Shown: positions 51,401-63,400 of the stretch, piece after piece | Layout: every line of letters starts with the position of its first letter | How positions within the stretch are numbered: the stretch's first letter is position 1 | NCBI RefSeq assembly: GCF_026262505.1 | Contig: NC_067203.1 | Span: forward strand, 26,517,411 to 26,581,410 | From: Trichomonas vaginalis G3 | Lineage: Eukaryota; Parabasalia; Trichomonadida; Trichomonadidae | DNA: 64,000 bases | Reading direction: 5' to 3' | The notes under the pieces: model-generated | The model's input: only the letters and a program-made list of their open reading frames with translations | What the model was told of the DNA's origin: nothing | Databases searched by the model: none | Made by a program: the position numbers and the translations under genes

Positions 51401-54400
51401 AATTGTTGTTCCGTCGTAAAGACCTTTGACATTGAAGCCGTAAAGAGGTCTTTGAGCTCCTTCAACAGTGATGTGTTCTCTCTGATCGAAGATTGAGTTG
51501 TTTCCGCTGTCGATGTCTCCGAACAACAACAGGTTGCCTCCTGGTTCATCGATGTTGAATTTGAATCTTGGTTTGATTCCGTCCAAAACAACATTGTCGA
51601 GGAATTTGTTGAGTTCGTATGTGAGTGGATTGTTATCTCCTGAGAACATCAAAGCACCGCCGTTCTTGTTGAATTGGATCAAGCAGTCAATGAATTCATC
51701 AATGAGATATGATGATCCGCCTTCTTCGAGTTCATCTGGCTTCTTGTCTTCGCCTCTTCCGCAGATGATCCATGCCTGTGAGAATTCTCCTGATCTCAAT
51801 TTCATGATTGAATCCTTATAGTTCTGGACAATTGTGCATTGAGCACCAATCTTTTCGAGAGCTTTGATTGGTCCTTTTTCTCCTAATAATGTTTCTTTAG
51901 TGATTGCTTTGCTTTCTCCTGTTGTATTCTTCGGTAGCATCTTGTAATCCCAGAACTGGCAGATAAGAACTGAAAGTTTCCAGTTGAGTCCGCGAGCTAA
52001 ATCCAAATTAACATCATTATCATCGAATGATCCTGCAGCTAAAGCTTCGTTTCTCTTCTGTCCTGTTAAGATCTCGAGTGGTTTGAATACACGTGGTTCT
52101 GTTGACATAATTATCTGTGGAGTTCCAGGAACAGTCAATTGTGTTGTCTTCTTGTATTCGACGTCTTCTTGTGATGTAAATGGAATTGCTCCATTTGGAA
52201 GAATTGTTAATCCTTCTGCAGAAACAATTGTTCCGTTTGGATCGCGGACGTAACCATCGAATTCTCTTGAAGCAGCAGAGATTGGGTTGTAGATAGCACC
52301 GTATGTTTCTTTGAGGCGAGTAACTCTTGTCAATTCCTTGCAGAAATCGGTGAAAACAGGCGGCATCGGTGGATCATCAACTATTTTAACGGCATTCTTG
52401 ATTTCGTCGATTGATTTCGATGGAACTTCTTGGGATTGGATTTGTGTTGTTGACATGAAGTTTCCTCTTAAAACTTTGGCCAAAGCGATTGGAGAAACAA
52501 TTGGATTTGGTGCCCATGTTGAGTATCTGAATACTTGACTGATGAGCTTTGGATAATAACCAATACCAATACCAACAATTCTTGTTGCTCTGTTCTCTAA
52601 GTAGCTTGTCATTGTTCCTATATCACTTGCATCAGTTTTTCCGACCATTGCGTCTGTGAAGCACAAACAAAGAGCAGCTTTTGTTGTTTGTTTGGCTCTG
52701 ATCTGGTAAACGGATGCGAAAGCTCCTGCGAGATCTGATTTGTTGGTTGGATTTGCACATGCGGAATATAATGCGGAATACAAATCAGATGATGGATTCA
52801 ATGTTTCGGAGATTGACGTTTCATGGCATAATTCTAAAACGCCTTTCTTGTTTGTAACAAAGATTGTGACGCTTTCGAAATCAACGTTCTTCAAGGCATA
52901 CAAGTTGCAAATGATTGTCTGCATTGAATGATTGAAAGACAATTTTCCGAAGCAACTTTCTGTTCCATCAATGACAATGAACAATGAATATGATGGAATA
53001 TGTCCTGTGTTCTTCTCCAAGTATATTCTCTGATCTTGGCCCTGTGTGATGTAGAACTGGATGAAGCCTTTCAATGAAATATTCGATCCTTTAGTGGATG
53101 GACTGAATTGAGAAGGTTTGTTTGGTTCGAAAATGCTTGGCATGCTTGAGCAAATTGGATCAACATCTTTGAAGATCTGGAATTCATGAACAGACTTTCC
53201 TTCGACTTTAGGACTGAACTGGGTATCATCTGTCATGTTGACTGATGTTGTTGTGTATTGGTTGAATAGCAAATCTTCTGTGTATCCAGCAAAGTATTCC
53301 TTGGAAGAAGAAACTGCAGTCATTGTTGGGATTGCAACAGATGGAAGGATTTCGCGTCTGTCAACTACGCAGGAGTGATCTTTGTGGATTGATCCATGTT
53401 GTAATGATAAACCATTGACAAATGAAGAGTACAATTCAGGGCTTCCGAGATTGAAAGCGATGTTTGGATTAGTGCCAATGAATGTGTTTATCTTTGTTTC
53501 TGCTTTGCTCAAGTTCTCCTTGAATGACTTGATGTAGTTGTTGACAATCTTGCTTTCTTCTTCTGGAAGAATTGAAAGCAAAATCATTGAGAAAACGTTT
53601 TCTTTCTTGTCCAACAAAATGTTGCCCCAATCTTCTGTTGCATGTAATTTCGTGAACAAACCATCGGAGAATGCGTAAATTGATCTCCTGGAGCATCCAT
53701 CGGCTGGTTTCAAATCATGTGCCAATTTGTATGCATCGCCCAAATCTGTCAATTTTCTGTAAACTGACAATGAATCCAAAGCGAGTTGGAAGTGAGCTGC
53801 TGAGAGAGTTTCCTTGAAATCTTTGATGACGAAGTGATATTCGTGATCACAGAAAACAATGATAGAAACAGGAACATGTAATGTATCAAGAGCCAATGCA
53901 AAAGCAACGAACATTGTAAACAATGCTGCTCTTTGGTTTTCTTGTCTGATTGTTGATGATGAATCCAACATCAAAACAGCATCAGTCTGTGAGAAGTTGT
54001 CGAGATCTTCAAGATTGTCAACTGTGTATTTGACCAAATTGCTGGCCAAGGGAATTGCACAGTCCATCAATGGCTGGACATAGAGTTTGGACTCCCATCC
54101 TTTTGTGGAATTAATAACACTTGTCTTGAGGAACTCGCCAATCTTCTTTCCAGACAATTTGAGGTGTTCGTTGTAATCAGGAGTTTCCATTTGTTTGATA
54201 ATCCATTTCTGGATTTCATCAACTGATGAATCTGCGCTGATCAAAATTGCATTTTTATCTTGTTTCTTTGTCAAGATTGCCTTTGTAAGTTTAGGAGCTT
54301 CGATGTTATGCTTATTCTTGCTCTTATCATCTTCTGTTGACAAATCCTTCTTCTTGATTGAAGGGAGCTGGATATCAATTTTCTTCTTTGTTTCGACTTG

Positions 54401-57400
54401 TTTCTTTGTCCAACTTGGTTGTTTAACCTTTGGTTTCTTGTATTGAGGCAAAACAACATATTGTCTGTACTTTGAATTTGTTCTGATCAAATCCAAGAAT
54501 TGTGGTCTGTTTCCTCCAGAAAGAGATTTGCAAAGTGTTTCGAATGCTGAAGAAAACTGCTCTGCAAGGGATTTGTATGGAGTGTATGGTAACTTTTCTG
54601 ATGATGTTGACCATACGTAAATGTTGTACAAAAGATCGAATAATGCTTGAGCTCTTGGATGCAATGTTTGCTTCTTTTGTACAACGAGCCAGTTGTAAGC
54701 CATTAATGTGAATTGCTTGCAGAGATCGATGGAATTCTTGAATGTTTGGATAACAGCATTTGGAGATTTCTTGTTAATGAATGATGGCATCTTGAAATTT
54801 TCGAAATCGAGATCGATTGCTGTTGGAAGGAAATCTGTTTCAATTGGTTCACTCTTTGACTTGGCTTCATTGATTATTTGATCCATCTCTTCTTTTGTAA
54901 TTCCTCTTGGTCCTTCTTCGGTCAAAAGAATTGCATTATAAACATTTTCTGAAGTAAATAGCATCTTCTTCAAAATGTCATTTGCTTTGTCTTTAACTAA
55001 ATAGAAATCTTTATTGGGGATGTTGAAGTTGTAGTTAAAGAGCTTGTTCTTTCTGATATCAATCATCTTGTTTGTGACCCATGTGAATGGTGTCAAAGTC
55101 TTGATTGAGTTGAAGTTTCTCTTGATTGTATCAATTCTGTCTGTTGAAATTCTCAAGATGAACTCCAACAAAATGTTGTTGTCAACTTTGTTGTCTGTCA
55201 AAGCGTTTAACTCTGTTTGATATTTTAATATCGCTCTGACGCATGACAACAGTTTCTTGATCAAATTCAAGAAGTTTCTGCCATTTTTAACAAAAGCATC
55301 CATGATTTCGCTGAAAAGATTTCTCATTTCAGCTCCGGATTCGTACCATGGGAACCATGTATCAGACCATTGGGACTTCTTTGTTTCATCGAACTGTTTA
55401 GGACCTAATCTAGCGAAAATGATCTTGAGAGAACTGTTGTTTGCTCTCAAGTATTCATCGTAATCTTGGATATCATATTTCAAGTCATACATGTTAATTG
55501 TTACGACAGTGAATGGAACATTCTCTGGTAATCTTCGTGGAGAGTCGTAATCAATCTGTGCTTCGATGAATGGTTCGTAAGTAGAATACCATGTGTAGCT
55601 GTTTGCGGAAACGAAAATGTAGTTTGTATCAGGAACATTTTGGAATCCGCTTTCTGGATTTTCAACTATATACTTATGTTGAAGAGAGTTGTTTGCATCG
55701 TAAACATAAACTTGTGATGGAATGTAACACTCTGTCTTCATTGGATAAGTGATATAAAGGTTTCCATCTCTTGATTCGAATTGAGGAACTGTGCAAACTA
55801 ATTTAACAGAGAATTTCATCTCTTGTTCAAATGATTCTGATCTGACATGGAAGATGAGTTTCTCTGGTTTGTAGAATGGTTTTGTTGTTGTAATGTTGAA
55901 ACTACCTTCAACAAACAATGCATATTTCTGATCGTTTGTGGTTCTCTCCTTCAATTGCAGATCGGAAACCAAGATATTCTTGTTAGAAACTTCTGTTTCT
56001 ACGTAGATACGATGGTCTACGTTCGACTTGATTGTGATGATTGCGAACAAACACTTCATTTGTAAGTTTCCGACAGCGTAGAATGAATTCTCTGGAGTAT
56101 CCCATAATTGTGAATTCTGTTGGTTGCAAACTTTGAACAAGACATCTCTTGAAACAACTCTCTTGTTGAAATAAATGTCTGTTGACATTTGGTTGCAGAA
56201 ATTGACATTCAACATCATTGAAATATTTTCATTTACTTTGAATTTCGATGTGTTGGAGCGATATTCGACCTTTGGATACTTCTCTTGAACAGTATCTGCA
56301 AGAGGAAGGAAGATCAATGTGTGAGGAACATCTTTTCCTGTTTCATCCAAGCATTTGATTTCTGTGTAAGAATCGTTGAAAATTGGATTTTCTTCAAACT
56401 CGAATTTCTCACGATTCTTATTCCACAAGAACCTGTTGTTTGGTGATATAATGAAGATCTTTGTTGGCTTGTAAGTAACTATTGCTTCGAATGGAATGAT
56501 CAACTTGTCAAGTCTGATGTTTCCTGAGAGTTTCTGTGGTAAATCAACAACTTGTGACAATTTATCAACAGGAATAGAAAGTTGCCAATCTCCTTCACGT
56601 GTTTGTGTCATTGTTGGAACAAAGTTTACTTCTTTGTTGTAATCAGTGATACTGATTGTGTATTTATCAGTGTTACCAAACGAATTAATAATGATGTTCA
56701 ATGGATTTTGGTTAAGTGAAGTGATCTTTGGAATTGTCAAATTAATTCGTTTGAAGTTTGCCGCGATTGTGTTCTTATCTTCATAAATTGCTGGTGAATA
56801 CAAATCATGGGATCTCGTGACTTCAGACAAATTAGCTTTGCATGGAATACTCTTTGTTGGGAGATCTACTGTTGGTGAATGTGGCCAATCACTCTTCTTT
56901 GCCTTGAGTGATTCCAATCTATCTTCAATTCTGTTGTATCTTTGTTCGAAATCTCCCAATTCGAGGAGGAGCTGTGGAATTTGTAACCAGACTTTCTTGG
57001 CATTTGTCATATCGAAGTTCTTATCGTATTCGATGACAGGAGTTGTGTTGTATCGTTTTAACAATTTCTTGTAATCTTGGATCTTTGTTGGGCAGTATTC
57101 GACTTCTTTTTGGAAATCTTGTAAACTGAAGAAACCGAATTTGACAATTAACTTCTCAATGAACTCATCTGGTTTCTTCGATTTGATATAACTTTCAAGT
57201 TTAGATGTGGCCCATTGGTATGTCTTTATGAGATTTCCTAATTTCTGGCAGTCCAATCCATATGAAGCTCTTTGGAATTTCTCTTGTTTCTTTGTTGATT
57301 CGGAGATATAAATTGTCTTGATCTCGTAGCCTCTGTCTTGGACAGTGTAATCTTCTGGTGAATCGTTTTCTGGTAAAGTATATATTTCTGGTGAATTTGG

Positions 57401-60400
57401 AGTAATTGCGATATCTTTGTACATTCCAGTAGCTTTGTTTGTGACTCTGAATGATGATGTTCTGTCCTGTTTGATCATGATGATGTTGACTTTTCTTTCG
57501 GTCGACAAAGAAGGAATTCCGTTCTGGAACGCTTCGAAGAACTTGATTGGATTGTATCCAATTCTTTCCTTCTTCTCGAATGTCATGATATTCTGGATTG
57601 GAGCAATGAATTCGATGACAAATTCGGAGTAATCTTGCCATGCTTTGTATCTTTCTTCGTTGATTCTCTCGAGTTCTGGATCTTTGACTTTGTTCGCCAA
57701 TGAATTGAATATCATTTTATCTTTGGTGCAGGCATCAATTAATTCATTCATGAATCTCTTTATCTTCTGCTCTTTGAATGCGATTTGATCGTTGTTCAAT
57801 TTCTTCTTTTCTGAATCAAGGTTACTTATTTCTTCTCTGATTGATGAAGCAGCGATATCGAGAAATGTGGCAACCGGATTGAAAATGAATCTTGAAACCG
57901 TGACCATTGGCTTCTTCATGTTTGGCATTACAAATCCTTCGTTGTTGTTAAGAATTTGTTCGTATTGGTCAGTGTCAAAATCTGACAAAATTAATGTCAA
58001 AAATGAATTGAAATATTCTTTCAACAAATCATTGTAATTTTGATTTGTGTTGCAAACAGCGACTTGTGTGATACAATCAATTAAGATTGTTGTACCTTGT
58101 TCCTTGCTTGATGAAGAAACCAACTTCAAGAAGAAGTCTGTTTTGTTAGTATCCTTCAACAAACATTGAGAAATGACGTTTTTGATGATTTCAACGCAAA
58201 ATTCGTTTGTTGACAAAGAAATCTGTAACAAATTCTTGTTGGAATACAATCTCAAGAGAATTAAGCCGAGTGTTAATGAATCATGAGTAAATGTTGGTGA
58301 CAAATACTCCTTGATTTCTGGGTCTTTGCTCAACAACAAATTGGAGAATGGATACTTCTTTGCGTAATTATCGCCATAGGCATCGTTATCATCTGCAATC
58401 AACTTTTCATCTGTTGTTTGGTTCATCTGTTGACATAATTGCTCTAATTCGGCGAACTCCTGTTCGTCCTTTTCTTCGATGAAATCTTTGATCTTCTGGG
58501 CTAATTCGACTTGGTTGTTTGGTGGCAAAATGGAGCGATTCAAAATTGCTTCTTCGTATTCTTTGTATTTATCATTTTCGTTCAAGAACTTGAACAAATG
58601 TGGAAGAATATTGATAAAAGCAAAGATACTTGATGAAGGCAATTCAATGGATGTTTCAAGTGGATACTTCTTTGTTACTTCATCAATGACTTGTTCCCAT
58701 TGTGGAGAAATTAAATTCAAATTATTCTTCATTGCGTTTAATTTCTTGATCAAATTGGATTTAATCAAATACTCTGGTGTCTTGATATTTGCTTTGTAGT
58801 AATCTTTGATGGCTTCGTCTTCTACTTTGAAGAGAACATTAGCGGCATCATCTGTGTTTTCGATAAATCCTCTGATCGCTGGTTCCATAAATGTTGGATA
58901 AATCTGACAAAGTTCATATAAAGCGTTGAATGACTTAAACTTGTTCTTTGGCTGTCCTTCTTCGTCAGCGATGTTATTCTTGATTTCATCAACTAAATTG
59001 CAAACATAGGAGTATTGTAAAAGATTTGTAAACCATTGAATATTTTCTGTTGAATCTTGGTCGATTGCCAATTCATTATATGTTGATAAAATGCAAGGTC
59101 TGCAATCATCTGCGTGGCTCTTGATATCTTCATAGAGTTTCTTGAGTACATCGTTTGGTAACAATGGTTTAATGTACGAATTATCAATGTACCACTTGAA
59201 AACGTGGTATCTTGGGCTCTTCAAGGAAATATAATCTAAAATGATTTGGAAATAATCGTTCTTATCTTGTTTGAAACTTGCCTTCTTCGAGTTCTTTCCG
59301 CGCTTTGGATTTTCTGTTGTATTTGTCTTCCTCTTATTAAGACTTGTCTGGAATGAAACGAAATCTTTAACATGGAAAGCCTTGATGTTGAATGTAGCTA
59401 ATGTGTTGAAATCTGTTTCTTCACTGCTGATTGGGAATTTGTTGCATAAATCATCTAAGTTGTTTACATTCAATTTATTTAAGTAGTTGTAAACAACAGA
59501 AATCCAATCATAGAATTCTCGGAGCATAAATGAATTCTTTCTTGAAACAATTTCATTGATAACAGAGAATGTCATCAAATCAATATTTGTGAAGAATGGT
59601 GACATATCTTGATATGTATTCATGAAAATGATTGATGAGAAAATTGTGTTCAAATCGATATTCGAGTAATTATCATTGTTATCTGTATAAACATCTGGAA
59701 CTAAGCCTTTCACTGATGTAGAAATTCTGTTGAATTCTACATATGGAATACCTTGATCGTCATTGTGTAATTTCTTGTATGCGTTGTTGAAGTAATTGAA
59801 AATATCTTCGGGTGTTTGTGAATTCTTGGAAGGATCTGTTGTACCGAAATCTTGTGATATAATTGCTTTAACTTCGTACTGTGTCATGTCAATTGAAATT
59901 GTGTTTGGAGCTATTTGTTTGGAGATTTGTACAATATATCCAAAACTAGATAATTCACTGATCAACCATGTCAAGTTGTACATGTATGAATTTGCTTGGA
60001 AACAACGTGGGCTAAGAACTTCCAATTGCAAGAAGAAGAACAAAGCTTCAGGAACTGTCCTGGATTTGTACAATGAAATGAACTGTTCTGGTCTAAGGAA
60101 GTTTGTATTCGCTGCTGGAATGAAATCAGGAAGATTAACAATTGTTCTGATCGCTTCAATCATTTGACTGAATTCCTGCAAACGTGGGAATTCATTGACA
60201 TTGAATGTATCCAAGCTGAATTGCTTTGTCTGGCTGGTGAAAAACTGTTCATTCTTCTGGATATATGATGCAATGTATCTCAAAACTGTTAAGTCGAAAA
60301 CTGACTTTTCGTCAGTATAATTGAATTCAGAAATTGGATCAACTAATCTGTCGTATTGGTTGAACTGGAGTTTTGTGAAGCAGCCAATGAATGCTCCAAT

Positions 60401-63400
60401 GTTAATCTCGTTCTTTTCCTTGTAATGCTCAAGCATGTTGATGACGATCTCTAAATCTTGTGTTACTTTTTCAATGATGTTATTGAATTTAGTTAATAAT
60501 GTTTCTGGAACTGGTTGAATGAATGAACTCTGGATTTCTGTGATGTGTTGTTGTGGATCATTCAATTCTTGTGAGTAGTTTGCCATCAAAATCTGGAGTA
60601 ATGCGATGGCATCAATTGTTCCTCTGTATGCTTTGATTCCTCTTGAAATTCTGACTAATGTTCTTCCATTAATAATTGCGCCGGATGTGAATTCTGATTC
60701 TTTCTGTTTCTCGTGTACGGATGAGATCTTCAATGAGATGTCTGATGGTCTTGAGTTGGAGAAAACAGAGTTCGAAATGTATCCGTATAAGCAGACAGCG
60801 GAGTTCAATTTGTCGGAATCAATTGGTGGCAAAGAAATCAAGATGCAACGGCTCAAAATTGTCTGTGAAATCTTTGATTGTGCACGAGCTTCGACTGGGT
60901 TATATGTCATGAATAATCTGAAGTTCTTATGTGCTTTGATGTCTGAACCGTGTTCGTAGAGGTTCAATGTTGGATTTCCTGATAAAAGAGAAATCATTAT
61001 ATCGAAGATTTCGCTTGGAGCTGCTTCGATGCCATCCAAAAGAACCCATTTTCCTGCTCTCATGGCTGTAACTAAAACAGATTCGTATCTATCAATTAAA
61101 TTAATGAACTGGCATGAACTGAAAATGATTGAAATTGCGCTATCAATGTATTCCAAAGCTTCTTCTTGTGAAACTTGTCTTCTTAATTCTTTCAGTTTCG
61201 TGTGGAATGGCTTGAGTTCTGTTGGTGTCCATTTTGTGAGTTTGAAGAGATCATTGTACATCTGTTCGCCTTCTCCTGGGATGTTTCTAACTGCTCTAAG
61301 AATTTCTTGTTTGTTTTCATTTGGAATTTGTGACAAAGGACGATATCCGCCTGTAACAATTGATTGATTTGAATCTGCATTCATTTGGATGACTGTCAAA
61401 TCATTTCCAACTGCATCAGCGAATAACTGAATTGCGTGTGTCTTTCCACTTGCTGTTGGACCTTGAACGATGATTGGGAATCCTTCTTTATCTCTCAAAC
61501 ATGATTCCAACAAAACAAACAAATCTTTTTGATCAATGGAAAGAGAGTTAACTAAACTTGGACATTCAGGAGACATTTTTGATGTTGGTAATTCATGTCC
61601 ATTGATTGATAATCTTGAATGGTTGATTGATATATTTGTTGTGATCTCACCAATTTCGAATTTCTCGATAATTGTCTTTCTGTATTCTGGATCAATAAAT
61701 GGACCTAAATATATCAATTTCTTGATTCTTTCTATATCATCTGGAAGCAATTTAACTAATTTAAGGAAGTACTGGAACGATCTAACTGTTATTGGAACAG
61801 GGATTTGGTATTCTTGAACAAATTCTCTGATATTTAATAATGTATCAATGACAGAATTTGCTTCGTTTTCATTGAATTTGGCTTTGTTTGCGAATTCGGA
61901 GCAAATTGTTCGGAATTCTTTATCTGAATATTCTGGGTGATTGTAAATAATTGAGTTCTTCTTGATTGCATCATTGAAGAATGGTTTAGATGCAACACCG
62001 ATGATGAAATACTCGCGCTTCTTAACTGATTCACCATTTGGCAACAAAATCGATGTAGTATTTCCTAAATCGAAAATAGGAGCTAAAGCATCCAATAATG
62101 GTGCTGGAGCTAAGTTGAGTTCTTCTAAAACAACCCATCTTGGACGTGGTTCTTTGTCTTCTTTATCTCTTTGTGTGATGAACTCCAAAAATGCTGTTGG
62201 TCTGAAATCGAAAACTGTTCCTGTTTCTGTTCTTGTAAGTTCATTCTGACCAAATAAGTTTTCAACAGTTGTTGTCTTAGATAAAGGAACTGTCAAAATT
62301 TCGGCATGATTCAAATCTGCCAGATATTTGATCACTTCACTTTTGCCAGTACCATTTGGACCTTGGATAACTATTGCTTGATTATGGATTGCCGCGATGA
62401 ATAAAGCATCGCAGAGGCATTTGATGGAAGGTGTGAAAACTAAGTTTGTTTCTATAGGTGTTGATTGGTCGAATTGGTCCTTTATACCTATTCTATATGT
62501 TGTTGAATATAACATTCCTTTCTTTCTTGCTATTGGAGATACTAATTTACTATTTGTTTTCTCTATGATTTTATTTTTATCTTGTGAACAAATTTCTGAT
62601 GCAGCAATGAAACATTTTTCTGATTCTTGAGTACCATTTCCGATCATCTTCAAATAGAAATTATAAATCAACATCTTTTCAGTGAATGAACCATCGATTT
62701 TAGTAATTTCGCTGTTCTGTCTGAAGATGTATTTGTATTGATCTTGTTCGTATGCGTATGTTTTAACAACTGTCATTCTTGATAACATAGCTTCAGACAG
62801 TTTTTGTTTTTCATCTTTAGAACATGTTGCGATTACTCTGAAATCAGCTGATTTGATCATGATCTTGTTGTTCTCAGGAGGAACTAATGTGTTCGTGTAA
62901 TCTTCGTTTAATGTCAATTCTGGGATAATCGAAAAGATTTCATTCAATCTTTCCATGACGGAAACAGCTGGATGTGCGAAATTCTTGAGAATCAAAGTTC
63001 TCTTTGTCAAAATCGCTTTTGTAATCAAACCTGGTTTGAATGTTGTTGTGTAATCAGCCAAGAATGAACTGATGTTATCTTGTTTGGCTGAAGCTTTGAG
63101 AATGTTATCAACAATGTTTTTAATTACATGTGACAATGCTTCTTCTCTTTCAATCAATAACTTACTTATGGATTTAAGTTGTTGAACGATTTGTCCTCCC
63201 TTTATAAATGTATTCTTTATTGCGTTAATTTGGTTGTGGAGATCAATATCTTTAGCCATTGAAGCGAGGATTTCGAACAAACTTGAGATCAATGAGTTAT
63301 GATCGATAAGAGAAATTGTTCCAATCAATGATGATGTTGTTGAATCTCTATTCAAGCAAACAACATTTGATAACTGTGCGACATTTCTTGCAATGAATTC